DNA of 8,042 bases, taken from NCBI GenBank assembly GCA_946539945.1, contig CAMNHX010000058.1:1-8042 (forward strand), given 5' to 3'. This DNA is from an uncultured Desulfobulbus sp. Its GTDB lineage: Bacteria; Desulfobacterota; Desulfobulbia; Desulfobulbales; Desulfobulbaceae. Shown here one piece after another: positions 1-5,907 of the stretch. Position 1 is the first letter of the stretch. Each line of letters begins with the position of its first letter. A program made the translations under genes and the position numbers. The notes beneath the pieces were generated by a model that had not been told where the DNA came from, did not search any database, and was given only the letters and a program-made list of their open reading frames with translations.

Positions 1-156
1 GAAAATGTAGGTTGACAGGGCCATCAGCAGACTAAGGCCCACATCCCAATCCAGCGCGGGGGTGAGGTATGCGCCCACCACCAGGATAGCGATACCGCAG
101 GCGAGGCTAAAGAGCTTCCAGGGCCGCAGGTAGTCGCGCAGGGACACAAGGGACAT
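1..156 (-). CDS. Membrane protein, N-terminal part only (runs off left edge)
   Basis: The first 52 codons of a minus-strand gene are present; the rest lies outside the window. The start is an ATG at 156-154, preceded by a good Shine-Dalgarno GGAAGG (169-164, 7-nt spacer). The protein begins MSLVSLRDYLRPWKLFSLAC. Residues about 15-31 form one hydrophobic segment. A short polar loop (about 32-38, containing LDWD) follows, and a second hydrophobic stretch begins near residue 39 and is cut by the window edge. It is therefore probably a small multi-pass inner-membrane protein. It starts 35 nt after the hisG stop on the same strand, so it is likely co-transcribed with hisIG, although nothing visible ties it to histidine synthesis. 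I do not recognise the family, and no function is assigned. Confidence 0.7.
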   Translation of the reverse strand, partial: MSLVSLRDYLRPWKLFSLACGIAILVVGAYLTPALDWDVGLSLLMALSTYIF

Positions 157-191
157 GGCGCTGCCTTCCAGAACTGGCGCGGTGCGAGGCT

Positions 192-1064
192 TCAAATCAC
201 CTTGTTCAGGGCATATTCGATGATGCCTTCAGCCCCGCCCTTCTTCAGTTTGGGCACCAGATCCCGCACTTGATGCTCGGAAACCACGGTTTCCACGGAA
301 AACCAGTCTGTCTTGTACAACTGGGCCACGGTGGGCGCATTCAGACTGGGCAGAAGCGCAATGATTTCATCCAGTTTCGGCCCGGGCACGTTCATCTTCA
401 GGCCCACGATGCGGTCTGCCCGCAAGGCGCCCTGCAAAAGCGTGGCGATATTGTCGATCTTGTCAGCCTTCCAGGGATCAGCCAGGGCGCTCTTGTTGGC
501 GATGAGCTGCGCGTTGGACTGCATCAGCTCATGAATTACCTTGAGTCCGTTGGCGCGGATGGTGCTTTCGGTTTCCGTGATTTCCACAATAGCGTCTGCC
601 AGGCCCGAAGCAGCCTTGGCCTCGGTCGCGCCCCAAGAAAAGCTGATGTCCACCTTGATGCCCCTGGAATCGAAAAACTTGCGGGTCACGTTCACCAGCT
701 CGGTGGAGACGCGCTTGCCGTTCAACTGGTCCACGCTGTCAATGCCTGAATCCGCACGCACTGCCACTACCCAGCGCGCTGGTTTGCGGCTCACCTTGGA
801 ATAAATGAGATCCGCGACCACTGCCACATCGCTGCCGTTCTCAAGCGTCCAGTCCTTGCCGGTAATGCCTGCGTCCAGCATCCCGGATTCCACGTAGCGC
901 GACATTTCCTGGGGCCGACAGATGCTGCAGGCCAGTTCCGGGTCATCCACTTCCGGGAAATAGTTGCGCGAACTCAACTTGATGCGCCAACCCGACTTCT
1001 TGAACAACTCAATCGTGGCTTCCTCAAGACTGCCCTTGGGAATACCCAGTTTCAAAACGCTCAT
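192..1064 (-). CDS. hisG: ATP phosphoribosyltransferase, long form
   Basis: HisG catalyses the first step of histidine synthesis: ATP plus PRPP gives phosphoribosyl-ATP. The enzyme is cytoplasmic. At 290 residues this is the long form, with a catalytic domain (about 4-210) and a C-terminal ACT-like HisG_C domain (about 213-288) that usually binds histidine for feedback inhibition. Family features seen are LGIPKGSL near the N terminus, RPQEMSRYVESGMLDAGITG (50-69), and the PRPP-loop region ADAIVEITETESTIRANGL (156-174). In that loop the usual TETG-[ST] reads TETE-S, with Glu at residue 166 (codon at 569-567) where the family has Gly; see findings. The start ATG has an AAGGGAG Shine-Dalgarno (1077-1071, 6-nt spacer). 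It lies 33 nt after hisI, so one hisIG transcript is expected. Long-form enzymes do not need a HisZ partner. Identification is secure. Confidence 0.96.
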   Translation of the reverse strand: MSVLKLGIPKGSLEEATIELFKKSGWRIKLSSRNYFPEVDDPELACSICRPQEMSRYVESGMLDAGITGKDWTLENGSDVAVVADLIYSKVSRKPARWVVAVRADSGIDSVDQLNGKRVSTELVNVTRKFFDSRGIKVDISFSWGATEAKAASGLADAIVEITETESTIRANGLKVIHELMQSNAQLIANKSALADPWKADKIDNIATLLQGALRADRIVGLKMNVPGPKLDEIIALLPSLNAPTVAQLYKTDWFSVETVVSEHQVRDLVPKLKKGGAEGIIEYALNKVI

Positions 1065-1070
1065 TTGCCA

Positions 1071-1077
1071 CTCCCTT
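1071..1077 (-). promoter_or_regulatory. Ribosome binding site of hisG
   Basis: AAGGGAG on the minus strand lies 6 nt before the hisG ATG at 1064. It fixes the start and shows that hisG is translated from its own site rather than by overlap with hisI. Confidence 0.75.
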
Positions 1078-1097
1078 AAAGATGAGACGCTTGCGCG

Positions 1098-1478
1098 TCA
1101 TTTTTTGCCGTACACCTGGTCTGGATCAAAGACCCGCTCTGTGCAGACCTGCTCGAGCCTGTCGCCTGCCACTCGCCGGAAAAAGCAGGTCCGGTAGCCA
1201 GTATGACAGGCTGCACCGCCCAACTGTTCCACCTTGTACACCACAGCGTCTTGGTCGCAGTCCACCAGAATTTCCTTGATCAGCTGCACATTGCCTGAAC
1301 TTTCGCCCTTGAGCCAGAGTTTCTGCCGTGACCGGCTCCAGTAGTGGGCCTTGCCGCTTTCCAGGGTCTTTTCCCAAGCAAGCTGGTTGATAAAGGCCAG
1401 CATCAGCACTTCACCGCTTTGCCAGTCCTGCACAATGGCAGGAATCAGTTCACATTTTTTGAAATCCAGTTCAATCAT
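1098..1478 (-). CDS. hisI: Phosphoribosyl-AMP cyclohydrolase, monofunctional
   Basis: HisI opens the adenine ring of phosphoribosyl-AMP, the third step of histidine synthesis, in the cytoplasm. The 126-residue protein covers the cyclohydrolase domain only. The HisE pyrophosphohydrolase domain, fused in enterobacteria, is absent, so HisE should be encoded elsewhere. Visible motifs are [15 protein letters not shown] (48-62), the metal-binding DCDQD (D73, D75, D77), and the zinc-site region [14 protein letters not shown] (88-101) with C91 and C98. The start ATG has an AGAGAGG Shine-Dalgarno (1493-1487, 8-nt spacer). It is the first gene of the minus-strand his transcript, about 30 nt downstream of the predicted start of transcription. 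The identification rests on motifs and length and is firm. Confidence 0.96.
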   Translation of the reverse strand: MIELDFKKCELIPAIVQDWQSGEVLMLAFINQLAWEKTLESGKAHYWSRSRQKLWLKGESSGNVQLIKEILVDCDQDAVVYKVEQLGGAACHTGYRTCFFRRVAGDRLEQVCTERVFDPDQVYGKK

Positions 1479-1514
1479 ACAGAAAACCTCTCTGTTTTGC
1501 CGGAAAAGTCGGAA

Positions 1515-1543
1515 ACTATACCGGCTTGCCCCCCTGCGGGCAA
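1515..1543 (-). promoter_or_regulatory. Predicted sigma70-type promoter of hisIG
   Basis: On the minus strand, TTGCCC (1543-1538) and TATAGT (1520-1515) are separated by exactly 17 nt. They match the consensus hexamers at 4/6 and 5/6. Transcription would start near 1508, giving an untranslated leader of about 30 nt that ends in the hisI Shine-Dalgarno. The -35 hexamer and most of the spacer lie inside a perfect inverted repeat (1523-1546), so the promoter could be repressor-controlled. The call is from sequence only. Confidence 0.55.
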
Positions 1544-1546
1544 GCC
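1523..1546. repeat. Perfect 9-bp inverted repeat over the his promoter
   Basis: GGCTTGCCC (1523-1531) is followed by CCCTGC and then its exact complement GGGCAAGCC (1538-1546). It covers the -35 hexamer and spacer of the predicted his promoter, so it may be an operator. On the plus strand the hairpin is followed by TTTT, giving it an intrinsic-terminator look, but no plus-strand gene lies upstream. It shares the 13-mer CCCTGCGGRCAAG (12/13) with the second stem-loop at 1675-1709, so both may belong to a dispersed repeat family. Confidence 0.7.
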
Positions 1547-1595
1547 TTTTGCCAGGCGGGCTGGATGAGGACGGGCAAGGGGGTTTTGCGTTTGA

Positions 1596-1623
1596 GTAGG
1601 GGCGGTTCGCGAACCGCCCCTAC
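1596..1623. repeat. 28-nt perfect palindrome, REP-like, copy 1
   Basis: The half-site GTAGGGGCGGTTCG is followed directly by its exact reverse complement, giving 14+14 bp with no spacer. One further A-T pair extends it to 1595-1624. An identical copy lies at 4258-4285. It sits between the divergent his and amidase promoters. I recall palindromes of this GTAGGGGC...GCCCCTAC type as dispersed elements in many bacterial genomes. Translated, they give peptides such as GGSRTAPT and VGAVREPPL that appear in spurious gene calls. Confidence 0.9.
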
Positions 1624-1639
1624 TTTCAGTACAATTTCT

Positions 1640-1668
1640 TTTACCTCGAAGGGCAAATGCGGTATATA
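1640..1668 (+). promoter_or_regulatory. Candidate promoter of the amidase gene
   Basis: TTTACC (1640-1645) and TATATA (1663-1668) are separated by 17 nt on the plus strand. Matches to the sigma70 hexamers are moderate. Transcription would begin near 1675, at the left arm of the stem-loop 1675-1709, leaving a leader of about 60 nt before the ATG at 1736. It is a weaker call than the his promoter. Confidence 0.4.
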
Positions 1669-1674
1669 CCTCCC

Positions 1675-1709
1675 GCAAGCCCCTGTTCCCTGCGGACAAG
1701 GGGGCTTGC
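1675..1709 (+). promoter_or_regulatory. Stem-loop in the amidase leader
   Basis: GCAAGCCCC (1675-1683) pairs perfectly with GGGGCTTGC (1701-1709). Further pairing inside is possible with a bulge (TGTTCC against GGACAAG). The T-rich stretch TTCGTTCTTCTT follows. It lies between the predicted transcription start and the ATG, which lacks a clear Shine-Dalgarno, so it may affect translation or stop some transcripts early. It could equally be a passive repeat-family member, because it shares the 13-mer CCCTGCGGRCAAG with the inverted repeat at 1523-1546. Confidence 0.5.
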
Positions 1710-1735
1710 TTCGTTCTTCTTGCCGCTATCGCCCC

Positions 1736-3955
1736 ATGACTCTCTTTTCACGTAAAACAGGCATTCATATCATAGCTGGATGGCGCAGCGTTCTTGGTCT
1801 GCTTGCCGTCGGACTTTGTCTGCTGGCTGTCTCACCCGCGCTGCTCGAAGCAGCGCCGCCGGTACGGATTATGCCGGCCCCAGAACCCCGGACGGTCTCC
1901 GCAGCGCCAGATCCGGCGGAGAATCTGACCGGGAACGCCGAAGAGCTGTACGCCAAAGCCAAAAAATACTATGAGCAACTGGTGCGGAATCAGGTGCAGC
2001 CAGACAGTCGGCGAAGCTGGCTGGTTGCGCTGCGGCAGTTCCAGCGGGTGCGGCAGGTGTCTCAAAGTGACACGCTCACTGCCAACAGCCTGTTCATGCA
2101 GGGACGGCTGTACCGGAGAATGTACGACCGCTTCCATGTGACCCAGGACCTGAACAACGCCATTTTTGCCTTTCAGCAGGTGGCTGCAGCCTACCCGAAC
2201 AATACCTTGGCTGATGATGCCCTGTACTATGCAGCCGAAGCCTCCCTTTTGGATCCTGCCCAGAGAAAGCTGACCCCGGAACTCTTGCGCTCCATTCTCC
2301 GCGACTATGCGGACAGTGATCACGCTGAACAGGCTGCCAAGTTGCTGAACCGCCTGGGTCAGCCCACTGACCAGAGACCGGGACCCTCTGGCGAGAAGAC
2401 GCCTGCTGTACTCTCCATTGGTCAGCAAGCAGGGGGCAGCGAGACCCCACCCTCCCAGCTTGCCCGGATGCCGATCAGGACAGGCTCGGCAGGAAGAGCT
2501 ACCCCCTCCCCGCAGGCGCAGCAGCCCCGGCCTGCGGCAACCACAGGCGGACAGCCGGTTCGCGTGGATCCCATCAAATACTGGTCTTCAGACGACTATA
2601 CCCGCATCGCGATTCCCACCAGCGCGGCAGTCTCCTATACCCATACCCTCCTGGAAAAGCAGGACGGTATGCCCCCCCGCCTGGTCATCGATTTTGCGGA
2701 CAGCCGCCTGGCCCCGAACAACAAGGTTCCTGTACTCATCGGCGACGGCCTGCTCAAGCAGGTCCGCACCGGCCAGTATACCCCTGAAACGGTCCGGGTG
2801 GTTCTGGACATTGAATCCATCTCTGACTACAAGGTTTTCAGCCTCTCTGATCCCTTTCGGGTCATTGTTGACGTGCGCGGCAGCAAGACAGGAGCGCCTT
2901 CGCAGTCCCCGGCAAAGACAGCCAGTCGTCCCCGACCTGTGCCCCCTGCGCCTCCGGTCTCAAGGCCGCCTGCGCCTCCTGTGCAAACCCCGCCGGATAT
3001 GCAGGCAGGCGAAACCGTGAGGGGCATTGGCGGTGAGCTGGTCACTGCCCCGGAACCCCAGAGCAGCCCGCCTCCGGTCAGAAGGGGCAAGCTCGTGGCC
3101 TCACCGGAGACGCTGGCCTCCGGGACCCTGCCCATTACCGTGGGCGCTGGCGAGGGGCCACTGGCAGAGAAGGCTGCACCCCGCCCCAAAGAACAGCCTG
3201 CCCGGCAAGAACAAACGCCACAGGTCAAGCTCCCCAAGGGCAAGCAGCTCTCGCTGGCGCAGCAACTGGGCTTGGGCGTCCGCCACATTGTGATTGATCC
3301 CGGACACGGCGGCAAGGATCCGGGGGCTACAGGCTTCGGCCTCAAGGAAAAGAACGTGGTCCTGCGTCTGGCCCGGATTGTGGCCCAGAAGCTGCAAGAG
3401 GAACACGGCTACAAGGTCTCCCTGACCCGCAATCAGGACGTGTTTATCCCGCTTGAGGAGCGCACGGCCATTGCCAACACCAAGAAGGCAGACCTCTTCT
3501 TGTCCCTGCACGTGAACGCCAATCCGGACAAAAGGGCGGGTGGCGTGGAAACCTACTACCTCAACCTGACCGACGATCCGCACGCCATGCAGGTAGCAGC
3601 GTTGGAAAACGCCACCTCAACGCGCAGTCTGGGTGATTTGCACGATATTTTGCACAACCTGCTGAAAAACGCCAAAATTGATGAGTCTTCCAAACTGGCG
3701 CAGGCTATCCAGCGGCATCTTGCCCGGGGGCTGAAGCAGTACAAGATCAAGAATCTGGGTGTCAAACAGGCCCCCTTTTACGTGCTGATCGGTGCGGAAA
3801 TGCCTGCGGTTCTCTTGGAGGTTTCCTTTATCACCAACCCGCAGGAGGCCAAACTGCTGCAAGACGAAGCCTATCTGAACAAGGTTGCCGAGGAGATCAT
3901 CAACGGTCTGAACGCCTTTGTGCAGAAGCACCACAGTGCAGCCTTGCAGTACTGA
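1736..3955 (+). CDS. amiC: N-acetylmuramoyl-L-alanine amidase, TPR-AMIN-Amidase_3 (AmiC type)
   Basis: This periplasmic zinc enzyme cuts the bond between MurNAc and the stem peptide, normally to split septal peptidoglycan. The protein has 739 residues. A Sec-type signal peptide (about 1-40, hydrophobic 17-37, no twin arginine) is followed by an alpha-helical TPR-like region (about 63-205) and a linker. An AMIN domain (about 275-382) for septum or peptidoglycan targeting comes next, then a Pro/Ala-rich linker (about 383-505) and the Amidase_3 domain (about 515-735). Expected zinc and catalytic residues are present: H524 in DPGHGG, E538 in KEKN, H592 in SLHVNAN and E695 in LLEVSF. The segment between H592 and E695 (DLHDILHNLLKNAKIDES) may be the self-blocking helix known in AmiB/AmiC. 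The start at 1736 is chosen because the frame upstream only translates repeats. No clear Shine-Dalgarno precedes it. The symbol reflects architecture, not proven orthology. Confidence 0.93.
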   Translation: MTLFSRKTGIHIIAGWRSVLGLLAVGLCLLAVSPALLEAAPPVRIMPAPEPRTVSAAPDPAENLTGNAEELYAKAKKYYEQLVRNQVQPDSRRSWLVALRQFQRVRQVSQSDTLTANSLFMQGRLYRRMYDRFHVTQDLNNAIFAFQQVAAAYPNNTLADDALYYAAEASLLDPAQRKLTPELLRSILRDYADSDHAEQAAKLLNRLGQPTDQRPGPSGEKTPAVLSIGQQAGGSETPPSQLARMPIRTGSAGRATPSPQAQQPRPAATTGGQPVRVDPIKYWSSDDYTRIAIPTSAAVSYTHTLLEKQDGMPPRLVIDFADSRLAPNNKVPVLIGDGLLKQVRTGQYTPETVRVVLDIESISDYKVFSLSDPFRVIVDVRGSKTGAPSQSPAKTASRPRPVPPAPPVSRPPAPPVQTPPDMQAGETVRGIGGELVTAPEPQSSPPPVRRGKLVASPETLASGTLPITVGAGEGPLAEKAAPRPKEQPARQEQTPQVKLPKGKQLSLAQQLGLGVRHIVIDPGHGGKDPGATGFGLKEKNVVLRLARIVAQKLQEEHGYKVSLTRNQDVFIPLEERTAIANTKKADLFLSLHVNANPDKRAGGVETYYLNLTDDPHAMQVAALENATSTRSLGDLHDILHNLLKNAKIDESSKLAQAIQRHLARGLKQYKIKNLGVKQAPFYVLIGAEMPAVLLEVSFITNPQEAKLLQDEAYLNKVAEEIINGLNAFVQKHHSAALQY

Positions 3956-4048
3956 ACCCATCGCTTCAACCTTGAAACACTCCTGATCCCGCTGTCCTCT
4001 CGGAAAACAATGTCATCAACTTAAGGGAAAAATGTTTGAAAATAAGGC
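3956..4048. other. Intergenic DNA with no gene or clear terminator
   Basis: These 93 bp after the amidase stop show no convincing reading frame, promoter pair or intrinsic terminator. A tiny ATG frame at 4032 (after AAGGGAAAA) encodes only six residues and is not called. It opens the 460-bp gap before lysS; the rest of that gap (4049-4415) is mostly repeats, listed separately. Confidence 0.6.
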
Positions 4049-4075
4049 GTAGGGGCAGCCCCGCGTGTCTGCCCC
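4049..4075. repeat. REP-like hairpin, GTAGGGGCAG family
   Basis: GTAGGGGCAG begins the element. GGGGCAG (4052-4058) pairs with CTGCCCC (4069-4075), and allowing one mismatch extends the stem to 9 bp with loop CCGCGT. It shares the GTAGGGGC opening with the perfect palindrome at 4258-4285 but has a different core. It lies about 95 bp after the amidase stop and could stop or stabilise that transcript, though no T-run follows. Confidence 0.6.
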
Positions 4076-4112
4076 AAATGCGGAAATTCCGAACCACGGA
4101 GTTTTCCGCCAA

Positions 4113-4140
4113 GGCAGCCGGGCGTCCACGTGGGTGCGCC
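4113..4140. repeat. 28-nt repeat unit, copy 1 (CCACGTGGG core)
   Basis: The unit starts GGCAGCCGGGCG, has a CCACGTGG palindromic centre and ends TGCGCC. It matches the unit at 4181-4208 at 25 of 28 positions in the same orientation, 68 bp apart. It is partly self-complementary (GGCG...CGCC around CCACGTGG). The end that would carry the GCCCCTAC signature has decayed to GCCAGTA. Confidence 0.75.
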
Positions 4141-4149
4141 AGTAAAAAA

Positions 4150-4177
4150 ATGAGGGATGAGGGATGAGAGATGAGTT
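4150..4177. repeat. Four-unit heptamer tandem repeat (ATGAGGG)
   Basis: Units are ATGAGGG, ATGAGGG, ATGAGAG and ATGAGTT, preceded by a run of seven A. It sits between the two copies of the 28-nt unit. Short tandem arrays like this can vary in copy number by slippage. It lies about 240 bp upstream of lysS and overlaps no gene. Confidence 0.8.
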
Positions 4178-4180
4178 TTG

Positions 4181-4213
4181 GGCAGCCGGACGCCCACGTG
4201 GGTACGCCCCTAC
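4181..4213. repeat. 28-nt repeat unit, copy 2, with GCCCCTAC end
   Basis: The unit starts GGCAGCCGGACG, continues CCCACGTGGG (a perfect 10-bp palindrome) and ends TACGCCCCTAC. It is the better preserved copy: its terminal GCCCCTAC matches the end of the 28-nt palindrome at 4258-4285, suggesting that both belong to one REP-like superfamily with shared ends and different cores. Confidence 0.75.
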
Positions 4214-4257
4214 GGGAAATGGTTCTGTACCCGACCGAAATCGCTCCTGATATTCCA

Positions 4258-4285
4258 GTAGGGGCGGTTCGCGAACCGCCCCTAC
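4258..4285. repeat. 28-nt perfect palindrome, REP-like, copy 2
   Basis: It is identical over all 28 nt to the copy at 1596-1623 (half-site GTAGGGGCGGTTCG plus exact complement). Flanking bases differ apart from one A, so the repeated unit is the palindrome itself. It lies about 130 bp before the lysS ATG, between the amidase and lysS transcription units. Confidence 0.9.
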
Positions 4286-4340
4286 GGACAAGACCCGAAA
4301 TTCAACACAATTCCTTAAAGTTGACGACATTGCCCTCGGA

Positions 4341-4355
4341 AGAGAGGGGCTTGTG
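4341..4355 (+). promoter_or_regulatory. Shine-Dalgarno-like site before an alternative lysS GTG start
   Basis: AGAGAGGGG (4341-4349) is followed by CTT and an in-frame GTG at 4353. It is the best ribosome-site match near lysS, while the preferred ATG at 4416 has only a weak purine stretch (TCAAGAA). It could start a 21-residue extension, or be chance. Family alignment favours the ATG. Confidence 0.3.
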
Positions 4356-4415
4356 CGCATCTGTCAGAACCGCGCCGAGGTAGGCGCAACACATTCAAGA
4401 ACTTCACCACATCTC

Positions 4416-5903
4416 ATGGAAAATCCCAGCAATCTTCTGATCCAGCGCCGCGAAAAGGCGGCAACGCTTGCCGCAGAGGGCGTGGCCCTCTACGGCAACA
4501 GCTTTCACACCCCGCAGCATATCGCTGAAATCCTGCCTCTGGGCGAGGGACTCGCCCCGGAAGAACACGAAGCCAAGGGCACGGTCTTTCGTGTGGCAGG
4601 TCGCGTCATCAGCCTGCGCAAGTTCGGCAAGGCAGCCTTCTTCCACCTGCGCGACGCCAGCGGCGAGATGCAGATCTACGCCAAACAGGATCTGGTGGGC
4701 GAATCTGCCTACAGCCTCTTCAAAAAGTGGGATGTGGGCGACATTGTCGGTGTTTCCGGCAAGCTCTTCAAAACCAAGACCGGCGAACTCTCGCTGGAGG
4801 CGGCAAGCCTTGAACTGGTCACCAAGTCGCTCCGCCCCCTGCCTGAAAAGTTCCACGGCCTGACTGACGTGGAAATCCGCTACCGCCAGCGCTATCTGGA
4901 CATGATCGTCAACCCGGAAGTGGCAAACACCTTCAAGAAGCGCGTGCAGATTATAAAGTGCATTCGCGAATTCATGGCTGAACGCGGCTTTCTGGAGGTG
5001 GAAACACCCATGATGCAGGCTGTGCCCGGCGGCGCGACTGCCAGACCCTTCCAGACCCACCACAACGCCCTGGACATGGAACTCTACCTGCGCATTGCGC
5101 CGGAACTCTACCTGAAGCGGCTTTTGGTGGGCGGCTTTGAGCGCGTCTTTGAGATCAACCGCAACTTCAGGAACGAGGGCATTGATACCCGCCACAACCC
5201 GGAATTCACCATGATGGAGTTCTATCAGGCTTATGCCACCTATCAGGACATGATGGAACTCACAGAGAGCCTTGTCTCCGGGCTGGCAGAACAGGTCTGC
5301 GGGTCCACCACCATCACCTATCAGGGCCAGAGCGTGAACCTGGCCCCGCCCTGGAGGCGACTCACCATGGACGAGGCCCTGGTTCAGGTGGGCGGGCTTG
5401 ACCCGGCCCTGATGCAGGACGGTCCCGGACTCTTGGCCCTGGCCAGGGCAAAGGGCATCAAGCTGCAGGCAGAGGCTGGTCCGGGCAAGGCCAAGGCTGA
5501 ACTCTTTGATCTTCTGGTGGAAGAAAAGCTCGTTGACCCGACCTTTGTCACAGCCTACCCGCTGGAGATCTCGCCTCTGGCCCGCCGCAACGAGGAAAAC
5601 CCGGAGATCACCGACCGCTTTGAACTCTTCATCACAGGCCGGGAGATTGCCAACGCCTTTTCTGAACTGAACGATCCTGTGGACCAGGAGGCGCGTTTCC
5701 AGCAGCAGATCGACAAGCGCGGCGATGACGAGGAGATCCATCCGGTTCTGGACAGGGACTACATCCGCGCCCTGGAATACGGAATGCCGCCTGCTGGCGG
5801 CGCAGGCATTGGCATTGACCGCCTGGTCATGCTGCTGACTGATTCGCCGTCCATCCGCGACGTTATCCTTTTCCCGCTTCTCAAGCCTGAACTGCCGGAA
5901 TAA
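4416..5903 (+). CDS. lysS: Lysyl-tRNA synthetase, class II
   Basis: LysS charges tRNA-Lys with lysine using ATP in the cytoplasm and is essential. From ATG 4416 the protein has 495 residues, the usual length. An N-terminal OB-fold anticodon-binding domain (about 55-150, with FRVAGRVISLRKFGKAAFFH) precedes the class II core. Motif 1 lies at about 183-210 (FLEVETPMM, then PGGATARPF). Motif 2 lies at about 240-275 (FEINRNFRNEG, then HNPEFTMMEFY). Motif 3 lies near 462-475 (GIGIDRLVMLL). The end, ILFPLLKPELPE, is typical. The ATG is chosen because MENPSNLLIQRREKA begins where the family normally does, but it lacks a clear Shine-Dalgarno. An in-frame GTG at 4353 follows GAGAGGGG and would add 21 residues. 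The stop is 4 nt before lolC, so co-transcription with lolCD is likely. Confidence 0.96.
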   Translation: MENPSNLLIQRREKAATLAAEGVALYGNSFHTPQHIAEILPLGEGLAPEEHEAKGTVFRVAGRVISLRKFGKAAFFHLRDASGEMQIYAKQDLVGESAYSLFKKWDVGDIVGVSGKLFKTKTGELSLEAASLELVTKSLRPLPEKFHGLTDVEIRYRQRYLDMIVNPEVANTFKKRVQIIKCIREFMAERGFLEVETPMMQAVPGGATARPFQTHHNALDMELYLRIAPELYLKRLLVGGFERVFEINRNFRNEGIDTRHNPEFTMMEFYQAYATYQDMMELTESLVSGLAEQVCGSTTITYQGQSVNLAPPWRRLTMDEALVQVGGLDPALMQDGPGLLALARAKGIKLQAEAGPGKAKAELFDLLVEEKLVDPTFVTAYPLEISPLARRNEENPEITDRFELFITGREIANAFSELNDPVDQEARFQQQIDKRGDDEEIHPVLDRDYIRALEYGMPPAGGAGIGIDRLVMLLTDSPSIRDVILFPLLKPELPE

Positions 5904-5907
5904 GCGG

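Noticed and set aside
1086..1106. Hairpin GACGC-TTGC-GCGTC followed by ATTTTTT, terminator-like on the plus strand
   Set aside because: The stem is only 5 bp, and the T-run is simply the complement of the last two Lys codons of hisI. No plus-strand transcript should end here, and on the his strand the T-run is on the wrong side.
1526..1735. Upstream extension of the amidase frame by 70 codons from a TTG at 1526
   Set aside because: The added residues translate the inverted repeat and the 28-nt palindrome (giving GGSRTAPT, a typical repeat-derived peptide). There is no ribosome site, and the clear signal peptide begins just after the ATG at 1736.
4049..4285. The repeat island as a CRISPR array
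   Set aside because: The repeats differ from one another, are unevenly spaced, and no uniform spacers separate identical units. They are palindromic REP-like elements and a heptamer tandem array.
4321..4350. TTGACG at 4321 as a -35 element for lysS
   Set aside because: No acceptable -10 hexamer lies 15-19 nt downstream; that stretch is GAGAGGGG-like. The lysS promoter remains unlocated.
4016..4360. Minus-strand open frame of 114 codons across the repeat island
   Set aside because: It reads through the hairpin, both 28-nt units, the heptamer array and the palindrome, yielding repeat-derived peptides such as GAVREPPL and SSLIPHPS, with no domain. It is a spurious frame.
4404..5741. Long minus-strand open frame (445 codons) opposite lysS
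   Set aside because: It lies wholly antisense to an intact, motif-complete lysS. Its composition is His/Gly/Leu/Val-rich as expected of an antisense frame of a GC-rich gene, with no recognisable domain.
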